DNA of 64,000 nucleotides from Buttiauxella agrestis ATCC 33320 (GTDB taxonomy: Bacteria; Pseudomonadota; Gammaproteobacteria; Enterobacterales; Enterobacteriaceae), in the NCBI GenBank assembly GCA_024169445.1, contig JALKFA010000001.1, forward strand, positions 372,001-436,000, in the 5' to 3' direction. Positions 31,049 through 41,589 of this stretch are shown here, one piece after another. Position 1 is the stretch's first letter; each line of letters begins with the position of its first letter. The notes under the pieces were generated by a model, which saw only the letters and a list, made by a program, of their open reading frames with translations, made no database searches and was not told the DNA's origin. Both the position numbers and the translations under genes were made by a program.

Positions 31049-32615
31049 GAACTGTCCTCTTAATAACAATATGATTTTTTCCGAGCACTGGCGCATCTTC
31101 GCCATACAACAGTTCCCCGGCGATTTCCCGGCCGGGGTTGCTGATTTCCATGCCAAAATTAATCGCCACCATCACCGTTTCGTCACCAAAGCGGCGGGCA
31201 AACCACAGGCATTGTTGAATGCATTCCAGAAACTGATATTCGCCATGCTGCAATGCCGGTGACTGATTACGCAGCAAGATAAGCTTTTGATAAGCATGAA
31301 AGATAGAATCTGGGTCGTCCTGCATCGCCCGCGCATTCACCTCGGGATAATTAGCGTTAACGGGTATCCATGGCGGGCATGATGAAAACCCGGCGTGCGG
31401 CGTATTCCGCCACTGACATGGAGAACGCGAACCATCGCGCGAATGTTGAATCGCCTGCACTAATGCCTGGCCTGGAGGTAGTCCGTCGGCCAGCGCGGAG
31501 TGGTAATGCGTGCGCCCCTGAATGTCACAAATTTGTTCCAGAGATTCAGGCACATAATCGGTCATACCATTCTCTTCGCCCTGGAAAATAAACGGCACGC
31601 CACGGGCGGTGATTTGCAGCGCCATCACAGCAATGGCGCGTGCAGTATCTCGCTCTGACTCACCAAACCGGCTGATCATTCGCGGCATATCGTGGCTTGA
31701 GAAAAACAGCGTCGGGACACCCGTTAACTGTTTTTCCATCGCCGTCAGTTGCTGATAAATCGCGGTAGCGGAAAAGGTTTTCTGGCTACCGAGATTAAAG
31801 TTAAACACCACATCCAACAATTCGGGGCGCTGATAACGTTGCAGCACATCGAGGTCTTCGCTGCCCACTTCACCCACCAGAAAGTAGTCGCCTTGTTGAC
31901 GGACATGGCGACATAAGCGCGCCAGTACCGCGCATAAACCAGGCTGATTAATATCGTTGAGGTGCTGCTGCTCACCTTCGCTTTGCGGGTTATCCGCCGT
32001 GATGCCGTCGGTGGTGAGGAAATTGATCACATCAAAACGGAAGCCATCAACGCCCTGCACTATCCAGAAATCGAGCATCTGCAAAATTTCCTGCTCGACG
32101 CGCGGATTGCGCCAGTTGAGATCCACCTGCTGCGGGGAAAATTTATGGAAGTAATACTGGCCGGTATCCGGCTCTTTGCTCCATGCCGGGCCAGAAAAGA
32201 ATGATTGCCAATTATTGGGTGCGTTACTAAACAGAAAGAAATCGCGCCACGGGCTGGCAGGATTGTTCCAGGCATCCTGAAACCACGGATGCAAAGACGA
32301 GACATGGTTAATCACCACATCAATAATCACTTTCATGCCCCGTTGATGGCACGCTTGCAGTACGGCGCCGAACGCCGCCATATCACCAAAACGCGGGTCT
32401 ACAGCGCAGTAATCGCTGATGTCGTAGCCGTTATCGACCAGTGGCGAAGGGTAAAAAGGCGTTATCCACAGTCCTTTCACGCCAAGGCTTGCGAGGTAGT
32501 CTATTTTTTCCAGTAAGCCGTAAAAATCACCTAATCCATCATTATTACCGTCACGAAATGACGGTAAATAGACTTGATAAAAAACTGTCTCATTCCACCA
32601 ATGGGAATTATCCAT
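31035..32615 (-). CDS. GH13 alpha-glucosidase-like enzyme
   Basis: Alpha-amylase superfamily enzyme of 526 residues, near oligo-1,6-glucosidase and related alpha-glucosidases. Barrel motifs are intact: NGYDISDY, DVVINHVS, nucleophile Asp195 in GFRFDVIN, acid/base Glu249 in LVGEVG, transition-state Asp309 in SSHDMPR. The HDMPR form differs from the usual HDQPR. No signal peptide, so it acts on imported sugar. It lies 13 nt after the permease gene and overlaps the GH130 gene, so it belongs to the same pathway and would remove an alpha-linked glucose (or similar) unit. A sucrose- or glucosylglycerate-phosphorylase activity, as for YcjM, is an alternative. Confidence 0.82.
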   Translation of the reverse strand: MDNSHWWNETVFYQVYLPSFRDGNNDGLGDFYGLLEKIDYLASLGVKGLWITPFYPSPLVDNGYDISDYCAVDPRFGDMAAFGAVLQACHQRGMKVIIDVVINHVSSLHPWFQDAWNNPASPWRDFFLFSNAPNNWQSFFSGPAWSKEPDTGQYYFHKFSPQQVDLNWRNPRVEQEILQMLDFWIVQGVDGFRFDVINFLTTDGITADNPQSEGEQQHLNDINQPGLCAVLARLCRHVRQQGDYFLVGEVGSEDLDVLQRYQRPELLDVVFNFNLGSQKTFSATAIYQQLTAMEKQLTGVPTLFFSSHDMPRMISRFGESERDTARAIAVMALQITARGVPFIFQGEENGMTDYVPESLEQICDIQGRTHYHSALADGLPPGQALVQAIQHSRDGSRSPCQWRNTPHAGFSSCPPWIPVNANYPEVNARAMQDDPDSIFHAYQKLILLRNQSPALQHGEYQFLECIQQCLWFARRFGDETVMVAINFGMEISNPGREIAGELLYGEDAPVLGKNHIVIKRTVHGKE

Positions 32616-32628
32616 CTCCAGATCCCTA

Positions 32629-33456
32629 TTATTTTAATGACAGCGACATTCCCTGCAGGAAATATTTACGGAACAAGATAAAGAGAATAACCACTGGCAA
32701 CGTTTGCACTACGGCACCAGCCATCACCGGCCCGAGATAAACGCCATACGATTTGCTGAACGTTGCCAGTAATACCGAAAACGGCATTTTTTCTGCTTCG
32801 CGCATCACAATCAGCGGCCAGAGGAAGTTGTCCCACGCGCTGGAGAAGGTAAACAGCGCGACAATCGCCAGAATCGATTTATTCAGCGGCATCATCACGT
32901 GGCGCAAGATCCCCCATAAACTGGCGTGGTCTAATTTAGCGGCATAAATATAATCATTTGGCGTCCCTTTAAAGCTTTGTGACACCATGAATATTCCCCA
33001 TGCGCTCATCATAAACGGCAGGATCATCGCCCCGTAACTGTTGATAAGCCCCAGCTCACGCATTAAGACAAACTGCGGAATAATGAACATGAATACCGGG
33101 AAAACCATCTGCACAATCAGCAAATTTTTAAATGCGCTTTTGCCACGGAACTGAATTTTCGCCACCGCATAACCTACCAGCGTCGAGGTTAACGTCACGC
33201 TGGCGGTAATGGTGATGGCAATAAACATCGAGTTAAACAGCGTGCGTAAAAAGGGTTTATCCGCGCGGGCGCTGTTATCAAAAAGAAAAGCATAGTTATC
33301 AAGCGAGAAGCGCCCATCGAATAATGCGGTGGTATAAATCTGCGCCGTATCTTTAAACGACACCACCACCATCCAGATAAACGGATATAGCCAGGTTATC
33401 GCCAGCGTCAGCATCGCCAGGTGAATCAATAAACTGAGCGGTTTAAATTTTTTCAT
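32629..33456 (-). CDS. Sugar ABC permease, MalG-type
   Basis: Inner-membrane permease of 275 residues, six predicted helices, CUT1 family. The EAA-type coupling loop reads DYIYAAKLDHASLWGILRHVMMPL near residue 185. The ATG overlaps the stop codon of the upstream permease (TGATG), coupling the two subunits. It ends 13 nt before the GH13 gene. The matching ATPase is encoded in the divergent operon. Confidence 0.88.
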   Translation of the reverse strand: MKKFKPLSLLIHLAMLTLAITWLYPFIWMVVVSFKDTAQIYTTALFDGRFSLDNYAFLFDNSARADKPFLRTLFNSMFIAITITASVTLTSTLVGYAVAKIQFRGKSAFKNLLIVQMVFPVFMFIIPQFVLMRELGLINSYGAMILPFMMSAWGIFMVSQSFKGTPNDYIYAAKLDHASLWGILRHVMMPLNKSILAIVALFTFSSAWDNFLWPLIVMREAEKMPFSVLLATFSKSYGVYLGPVMAGAVVQTLPVVILFILFRKYFLQGMSLSLK

Positions 33457-34331
33457 CAGACGATCTCGATATTTTTTTCAAACATTCGACGCAAGATCCA
33501 AATAAGTGCAAAACTACAAGCCGCGACAATAATAGACATGGTTGCCGCCCAACTGGGTTTCATATTCTGGAAGGCGGCTTCATACATCACCACCATTGGT
33601 GTAGTGGTGCTATTGAGCGGGCCACCGCCGGTGATTAAATAAGGTTCGGTAAAAATGCCGAAGGCGACGGTAATTGCCAGCACCAGCACCATGATGATTT
33701 GCGCATTCATCATCGGCAGAGTGATGGCATACAGCTGTTTAAAGCACCCGGTTTTATCGAGGATCGCCGCGCTATAAATATCTTTTGGAATTGCCATCAT
33801 GCCGGAATATAAAATCAAGCCGTAATAGCCAACAAACTTCCATGTCACAATTAAAGCAATAGATAACATGGCGCAGTCTGGGTTAGTAAACCATGGGATG
33901 GCAAAACCCAGCCATTCGCGCAGAAATTCGTTTATCGGCCCGTATTCACTAAACAGCTTTGAAAACACGATGGAATACGCCACACCCGATGAGACATTCG
34001 CTAACAGAAAGCTCAAGGCAATAAACCCCTTGCCATATTTAATACGCTTTAATCCCGCGGCAAAAAGTAATGATGCAACTAACACTATCGGAATGTAATA
34101 GAACAAGAAGCGCAGCACATTGAGCATTGATTTCCAGAATAATTCATCCTGCATCACGCCAATAAAGTTATACAATCCGTTAAAGCGAGGAGTACCAATA
34201 AATTGCCATTGGGTCACGCTTAAGATGGCTAACCAGACAAACGGATAAAACCAAAACAACACGGAATAGCCGAGCCACGAGGAGGCCAACAGGCCCCCTA
34301 ATGAAGAATCACTAATTCTTATTCTGCGCAT
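33456..34331 (-). CDS. Sugar ABC permease, MalF/UgpA-type
   Basis: CUT1-family permease of 291 residues with six hydrophobic segments; coupling loop DIYSAAILDKTGCFKQLYAITLPMM near residue 185. It lacks the large periplasmic insertion of true MalF, as in UgpA and YcjO. It lies 5 nt after the binding-protein gene and overlaps the next permease by one base. Confidence 0.88.
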   Translation of the reverse strand: MRRIRISDSSLGGLLASSWLGYSVLFWFYPFVWLAILSVTQWQFIGTPRFNGLYNFIGVMQDELFWKSMLNVLRFLFYYIPIVLVASLLFAAGLKRIKYGKGFIALSFLLANVSSGVAYSIVFSKLFSEYGPINEFLREWLGFAIPWFTNPDCAMLSIALIVTWKFVGYYGLILYSGMMAIPKDIYSAAILDKTGCFKQLYAITLPMMNAQIIMVLVLAITVAFGIFTEPYLITGGGPLNSTTTPMVVMYEAAFQNMKPSWAATMSIIVAACSFALIWILRRMFEKNIEIV

Positions 34332-34336
34332 AATAA

Positions 34337-35623
34337 TTATTGCCCGAGCAACTTGTCAGTTTCAGCGGCAGACTGATTGAGTGCTTCTATCGGGGCGCTG
34401 CCAGAGAAGATAGTGCGTTCGATCATTTGCGTCATGCTGCGCTGAATTTCGCTGGTTTTGGTGGTCGCCGCTGGCGGTTGTGCATTCGCCACAAAGGCTG
34501 CAATCTGCTTTTCCACTGGGCTGTGGCCAAGATATGCGGTGAACAGGCTATTGGTGAGTAAGTCCTCACGTGCAGGTGGCATGCCGGTTAATTCCAGCCA
34601 TTTCAGGTCATGTTCTGGCGCGTTAAATACCCACTGAATAAACTCCCAGGCTTCAGTTTGGTGTTTGCTGCTTTTAAACATCACCACGCCTTTGCTGTCT
34701 GCCAGGGTGTGAGGCTGAGGGTGCCCATCAGCGGTGACCATCGGGCCAATCTGGATACTTTCAAGAATGGTTGGGTATTGCTTGCGATAACGGGCGATAT
34801 CCCACGGGCCACGCACCGATGCCATTACCTGGCCGGTGGCTAATGGATCATCTACGGCAGTGAAATCATAACTACTCCACTTATTGGCAAATATTTTCGC
34901 CATAAATGTCAGGACGGTTTCCCCTTGGGCATTATTGTATTGGGCTTTGTTATCAGAAATATAAGCTTGGCCATTGGTGGCGGCATAAAATAATGGGATG
35001 AAATCGAACCAGCGATCCCACCAGTTTTTTCCGGCGGTAAGTTGAATGGCATAACCTGATTTATCATCCGCACGACGCTGTGAAAGCGTATAAATATCCT
35101 GATACGTGGTTGGAACTTTGTCATAGCCATATTGCTTTAATAAGTCCATTCGCCACCAATAGACGATAGGATTAATGTAAATCGGCAACACATTTTTCTG
35201 GCCGTTAATTTCCCAGGCCGGAACAATTTTCCCCATATGGCGGTTTTCAATCAGTTGCGGGTAACCGGGTAATTTCGCCAGATCGATGAGCTGATCCATC
35301 TCATTCAGTTGGCTGGCAAAACCGATAAAAATATTACTCGAAATATCAGGTTCTGTTCCCGAAGCCAGTGCATTCATAATGGCTTCTTCAGAGCTGCTGG
35401 CTGCCGGAATGGTCGTGAATTCTACTTTGTGGTGCTCCGGCAAACTATTCCATTCGGTGACCATTGCATTCCAGAAAGATTCTTCATTTTCATTCGGTGC
35501 AACCCACATTTTTATTGGTGTAGCGTCTTGTTCCGCTGTCTTTTCGTCATCCTGCCCGCAGCCAGAAATAACCATTGCGAATACAACTGGGGCTGTCCAT
35601 TTAACCAGTGTAAAAATTTTCAC
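34337..35623 (-). CDS. Sugar-binding lipoprotein of ABC importer
   Basis: Family 1 extracellular solute-binding protein of 428 residues. The start is a GTG, with AAGGAG 8 nt before it; an ATG at 35656 would bury the signal sequence. From the GTG a lipoprotein signal is clear, with lipobox I-S-G-C and the lipidated Cys22, followed by a charged Asp/Glu linker. A lipoprotein binding protein is uncommon for enterobacterial sugar importers but is also predicted for E. coli YcjN. Asp at +3 (C-G-Q-D has Gln at +3) gives no strong Lol-avoidance signal, so its final membrane is uncertain. First gene of the seven-gene minus-strand set. Confidence 0.87.
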   Translation of the reverse strand: MKIFTLVKWTAPVVFAMVISGCGQDDEKTAEQDATPIKMWVAPNENEESFWNAMVTEWNSLPEHHKVEFTTIPAASSSEEAIMNALASGTEPDISSNIFIGFASQLNEMDQLIDLAKLPGYPQLIENRHMGKIVPAWEINGQKNVLPIYINPIVYWWRMDLLKQYGYDKVPTTYQDIYTLSQRRADDKSGYAIQLTAGKNWWDRWFDFIPLFYAATNGQAYISDNKAQYNNAQGETVLTFMAKIFANKWSSYDFTAVDDPLATGQVMASVRGPWDIARYRKQYPTILESIQIGPMVTADGHPQPHTLADSKGVVMFKSSKHQTEAWEFIQWVFNAPEHDLKWLELTGMPPAREDLLTNSLFTAYLGHSPVEKQIAAFVANAQPPAATTKTSEIQRSMTQMIERTIFSGSAPIEALNQSAAETDKLLGQ

Positions 35624-35685
35624 TAGAAATTCTCCTTTGAAACAGTAAGCGCGCATCCTATTTTCACGCTAACACCAGGAATTTA

Positions 35686-35701
35686 TGTTTAACGTTAAAC
35701 A
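35686..35701. promoter_or_regulatory. LacI-type operator 1
   Basis: TGTTTAACGTTAAACA, a perfect 16-bp palindrome with a central CG as in LacI/GalR-family operators, in the 160-bp gap between the binding-protein gene and the lacI gene. Its centre is 33 bp from that of a second copy. Confidence 0.8.
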
Positions 35702-35719
35702 AGTCACAAAAACAGCTTT

Positions 35720-35733
35720 GTTTAACGTTAAAC
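35720..35733. promoter_or_regulatory. LacI-type operator 2
   Basis: GTTTAACGTTAAAC, a perfect 14-bp palindrome sharing its core with operator 1. Centre-to-centre distance is 33 bp, about three helical turns, so dimers would sit on the same face of the DNA and could shut both divergent promoters at once. Confidence 0.8.
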
Positions 35734-35783
35734 TCATGGCAAATTACGAAGTATGAAAAACAAAAAAAGACGTACTGAAGAAG

Positions 35784-36818
35784 ATGAATGACAACAAAAA
35801 AGTAACCACCAAATCCATCGCAAAAGCATTAGGTATTTCTCATACCACCGTTTCTAACGCGTGGAACAACCCCGACAAACTTTCCGCTGAGCTACGGGGG
35901 AAAATTATTGAATATGCCGCTTCTTGCGGCTTTCAGGGGCCAGACAAACTGGGCCGGGCGCTGCGTACCGGCAAGTCAGATACCATCGGCGTGATTTTTA
36001 ATGACTCAATGAGCTACGTGTTTATCGATAATCACGATCTCAATTTGATGAAAGGTATCGCTACGCAGTGCGAAAACCATGATATCAACCTGGTGTTGAT
36101 TCCGTTAAAAAATAGCCAAAACATTAAAATAAAAACGATCAATACGCTGGTTGATGGTTATATTCTTAACGCCACCCACAATAATGATGAAGTTATCCAG
36201 CAGGCATTGGCGAAGAATATTCCCGTGGTCACTATCGATTTTTCTTTACCAGACCACAGCAGCGTGTCAATTAATAACCAAAAAGCGATGAACGAAATAT
36301 GCAGTTATTTACTTAATAAAGGCCATCGCCGCTTCGGTATCATCTCCTTCCCATCACAAAAATCGGCTGCGGGTATGCGTTCACTTGAGCAACCCGTGAA
36401 CGGCGATAACAGCGTGATGCTAACGCGTGTCAATGCCTGCCGCGATGTCTTTGCCGCTCATGAGATTGCCCTTAACGAATGCTGGTTGTACGAAACCATT
36501 CACAATGAACAACACGGTGCGCAGGCTGCAAAAATTCTGTTAACCGAGCACCCTGAAATTAGCGCATTAATTTGTTTATCTGACCGCTTTGCCGCTGGTG
36601 CAATCAATTATTGCGTCGAAAATAATATCGCTATTCCACAGCAAGTGGCGATTACGGGTTTCGATAATATTCCGGTAAATACATCCGGCATTCGTTTAAC
36701 CACCATTTCTCAGCATGCCGAGGAAAAAGGGGCGATCGCCGTGAAGTTATTACTCGACGAAAATAATAAAACCCATTACGAGCTGGATTATCAATTTATT
36801 GAAGGAGCGTCAACGTGA
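35784..36818 (+). CDS. LacI-family regulator of the GH130 locus
   Basis: LacI-family transcription factor of 344 residues. The helix-turn-helix is at residues 8-28 (TKSIAKALGISHTTVSNAWN), with a hinge helix that is less typical (no clear ARxLR; it reads KLGRALRTG). The core ligand domain ends in the usual ITGFDNIPV and TTISQHAEEKG segments. It is divergent from the importer operon, with two perfect palindromes between, and is followed by the phosphomannomutase 24 nt downstream, so it probably autoregulates. Confidence 0.88.
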   Translation: MNDNKKVTTKSIAKALGISHTTVSNAWNNPDKLSAELRGKIIEYAASCGFQGPDKLGRALRTGKSDTIGVIFNDSMSYVFIDNHDLNLMKGIATQCENHDINLVLIPLKNSQNIKIKTINTLVDGYILNATHNNDEVIQQALAKNIPVVTIDFSLPDHSSVSINNQKAMNEICSYLLNKGHRRFGIISFPSQKSAAGMRSLEQPVNGDNSVMLTRVNACRDVFAAHEIALNECWLYETIHNEQHGAQAAKILLTEHPEISALICLSDRFAAGAINYCVENNIAIPQQVAITGFDNIPVNTSGIRLTTISQHAEEKGAIAVKLLLDENNKTHYELDYQFIEGAST

Positions 36819-36842
36819 CGTTCTACTGATACGGGTTAATTT

Positions 36843-38210
36843 ATGGATGAACTTAGCTGTTTCAAAGCCTACGATATTCGTGGTGAAGTGGATGTCACCA
36901 TTAATCACGATATTATTCTGCGAATTGCACACGCTGTCGCCAGTTGGTTAAAACCCAAGCGCATGGTCATTGGCTGCGACAGCCGTCTGACGTCGGATGC
37001 ATATAAACATATCCTGGCAAAAGAATTAACGCTGAGCGGTGTCGATGTTATCGATATTGGCATGGTGGGCACGGAAGAAGTTTATTTTGCTACGCGGATA
37101 TTGAAAGCCAATGGTGGCATTCAAATTACTGCCAGCCATAACCCAGCCAATCATAACGGCATGAAAATTGTGCGTGAGCAAGCCCGTCCGGTCAGTAACG
37201 ACAACGGGTTGCTGGAGATTAAAGCGCTGGCGCTGGCGAATGATTTTACTCAAGCGGCACAACCAGGGAGTTATCAGCGAGTTTCACATCGTGATGCCTG
37301 GATTAACCATCTGATGAGTTATATCACCACGCCGTTAAGCCGCCCGTTGCGAGTGGTGGTCAATGCGGGAAATGGCGCGGCTGGCCCCGCCCTTGAAGCC
37401 CTGGAAAACGCGCTGCGCAAAAGCCATGCGGCCATTGAATTCATCAAGTTATACGTTGAACCGGATGGCCATTTCCCTAATGGTGTGCCGAACCCAATGC
37501 TTGAAGAAAACCGCTATGACACGCGTGCGGCAATCATGTTACACAAAGCCGATTTAGGTATTGCCTGGGATGGCGATTTTGATCGCTGTTTTTTCTTCGA
37601 CAGCCAGGGCGAGTTTATCGAAAGCTATTATCTGGTGGGGTTACTGGCAAGTGGGTTTCTTAACCAGGCTGCGGGTGAGAAAATTATTCATGACCCGCGC
37701 CTGACCTGGAATACACAACAAATCATCAGCCAGTGTGGCGGAATAGCGATTGAGTCCAAAACGGGTCATGCATTTATAAAAGATAAAATGCGCCAGGAAG
37801 ATGCCATTTATGGCGGTGAAATGAGTGGTCATCACTATTTTCGCTCATTTGGTTATTGTGACAGCGGCATGATCCCCGCACTGTTAGTTTTTCAGTTATT
37901 GAATACCACCGCCAAAAATTTATCCGAACTAGTCGCCGAGCGTAAAAACCAATTCCCGATATCCGGCGAAATCAATATCACCGTTAAGAACCCTCTTGCC
38001 GTACTGGCACATATTGAAGCGAAGTTTTCAGCACAATGTGTGAGCCAATCCCATTGTGACGGCTTAAGCATGGAATTTGACACATGGCGTTTTAATTTAC
38101 GCACCTCGAATACTGAACCCTTGCTGCGCCTGAACGTTGAAAGCCGTGGCGATCATGCGTTGATGAAGATGAAAACTTCGCTGCTGTTATCACTTATTGA
38201 ATCGCTGTGA
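36843..38210 (+). CDS. Phosphomannomutase/phosphoglucomutase (CpsG-like)
   Basis: Alpha-D-phosphohexomutase of 455 residues interconverting mannose-1-phosphate and mannose-6-phosphate. The catalytic phosphoserine is Ser98 in ITASHNP, the Mg-binding loop is DGDFDRC (about 241-247), the sugar-specificity loop GGEMSGHHYF, and the phosphate-binding loop RTSNTEPLLRLN. Length and sequence are near CpsG/ManB of colanic-acid and LPS synthesis, but here it sits in a catabolic locus, where its likely job is to convert the Man-1-P released by GH130 into Man-6-P for ManA and glycolysis. Confidence 0.88.
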   Translation: MDELSCFKAYDIRGEVDVTINHDIILRIAHAVASWLKPKRMVIGCDSRLTSDAYKHILAKELTLSGVDVIDIGMVGTEEVYFATRILKANGGIQITASHNPANHNGMKIVREQARPVSNDNGLLEIKALALANDFTQAAQPGSYQRVSHRDAWINHLMSYITTPLSRPLRVVVNAGNGAAGPALEALENALRKSHAAIEFIKLYVEPDGHFPNGVPNPMLEENRYDTRAAIMLHKADLGIAWDGDFDRCFFFDSQGEFIESYYLVGLLASGFLNQAAGEKIIHDPRLTWNTQQIISQCGGIAIESKTGHAFIKDKMRQEDAIYGGEMSGHHYFRSFGYCDSGMIPALLVFQLLNTTAKNLSELVAERKNQFPISGEINITVKNPLAVLAHIEAKFSAQCVSQSHCDGLSMEFDTWRFNLRTSNTEPLLRLNVESRGDHALMKMKTSLLLSLIESL

Positions 38211-38228
38211 ATCAATACGGAGAAAATG

Positions 38229-39296
38229 ATGACCACTGTTACCCTAAAAAATATTAATAAAACCTACGAAAAAAATACCATCATCGAAAACCTGTCACTC
38301 GATATTCATTCCGGCGAATTTATTGTGCTGGTCGGCCCATCTGGCTGCGGTAAATCAACGTTATTACGCATTATTGCCGGGCTGGAAAGTTTAAACAGTG
38401 GCTCGATAATCATCGGTGACCAGGATGTCACTGATTTACCTGCTGGTCAGCGTAGTCTTTCGATGGTGTTTCAATCTTACGCGCTTTATCCACATATGAC
38501 GGTGCGCGAAAATCTCGCTTTCGGCCTCAATAATGTCAAAACACCGAAAGACGAAATTACGCGGCGCATTACGCAAGCCGCCAAAATGTTACAGCTTGAA
38601 GAGTTGCTCGACCGCCTGCCGCAGAATCTTTCTGGCGGGCAACGGCAACGTGTGGCGATTGGCCGCTCTACCGTTCAACAACCCAAAATCTTTCTGTTTG
38701 ATGAACCGCTGTCGAATCTGGACGCCGCATTGCGCGTTGAAATGCGCCAGGAAATTAGCCAGCTACACGGCAATTTGCACAATACGATGATTTACGTCAC
38801 CCACGATCAGGTTGAAGCCATGACGCTGGCGGACAGAATTGTGGTGCTCTACAAAGGTAAAATTGAGCAGGTTGGTACACCTCTGGAGCTGTATAACCGG
38901 CCTGAAAACTTGTTCGTCGCCGAGTTTATTGGCACGCCGAAAATCAATATCTTGCCCGCGACGTTCCAGCGCAATGCGCTGCATATTGCCAACGATGTGA
39001 TATTGCCTATGGCGAACCCGCCCGCAACGTTACAACAGGGCGATAAAGTGTTTATCGGCATTCGTCCGGAACACCTGCGCCTCGGCGAAGCGGCAGATTA
39101 CCAGTTTGATGCCAGCGCCAAATTTACTGAACTTCAGGGTGATTCAACGCTGGTTTATCTGGATTTAGCCGGGCAATCGGTTTGCCTGAAATCCTTCCAG
39201 CAGCTCAATTTCACCAGTGGGACGGCGCTAACATTGGGCGTAGATGAAAAACATCTTCATCTGTTTGATGCACTGGGTAAGCGCCTGGCGCACTAA
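38229..39296 (+). CDS. Sugar ABC importer ATPase, MalK/UgpC-type
   Basis: ATPase of 355 residues: Walker A GPSGCGKST, Q-loop FQSYALYPH, signature LSGGQRQR, Walker B IFLFDEPLSNLD, switch His in VTHDQ, then a C-terminal OB-fold regulatory domain (about 235-355, GIRPEHLRLGE). The ATG at 38229 is 6 nt from GGAG; 38226 is also possible. It energises the MalF/MalG-type permeases encoded on the other strand. The regulatory domain could also contact other importers' permeases. Confidence 0.9.
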   Translation: MTTVTLKNINKTYEKNTIIENLSLDIHSGEFIVLVGPSGCGKSTLLRIIAGLESLNSGSIIIGDQDVTDLPAGQRSLSMVFQSYALYPHMTVRENLAFGLNNVKTPKDEITRRITQAAKMLQLEELLDRLPQNLSGGQRQRVAIGRSTVQQPKIFLFDEPLSNLDAALRVEMRQEISQLHGNLHNTMIYVTHDQVEAMTLADRIVVLYKGKIEQVGTPLELYNRPENLFVAEFIGTPKINILPATFQRNALHIANDVILPMANPPATLQQGDKVFIGIRPEHLRLGEAADYQFDASAKFTELQGDSTLVYLDLAGQSVCLKSFQQLNFTSGTALTLGVDEKHLHLFDALGKRLAH

Positions 39297-39312
39297 ATAC
39301 AGCTTCTGTTGT

Positions 39313-39338
39313 GTCGGGAAGCGCTTCGCTTACCCGAC
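39313..39338. terminator. REP-like hairpin after importer ATPase gene
   Basis: GTCGGG and CCCGAC flank a GCGCTTCGCTT-type loop, the sequence form of enterobacterial REP units. It follows the ATPase stop codon, so it may protect or end that transcript. Confidence 0.5.
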
Positions 39339-39419
39339 CTGCATGACTGCCGTTCTTTGAGTTATGTCACAATCATTCGACAACTTCTCCCCATTTGCGC
39401 TACATCAAGCTAGATTACT

Positions 39420-41482
<2,063 letters not shown>

Positions 41483-41491
41483 AGCTAAACG

Positions 41492-41565
41492 TCGGATGAC
41501 GCTGCGCTTATCCGACCTACAGGCCAGGTTTTGTAGGGTGGATAAGCGATAAACGTCATCCACCA
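41492..41565. repeat. REP-like pair (BIME) between fadH and rlmG
   Basis: Two hairpins: GTCGGAT/ATCCGAC (41492-41517) and GGTGGAT/ATCCACC (41538-41565), both enclosing GCG/CTT-type loops related to REP units and separated by 20 bp. They lie between the ends of two converging genes. A third similar unit is at 43355-43381. Confidence 0.65.
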
Positions 41566-41589
41566 CTTTTAGCAGAAGTGACCAAACGC

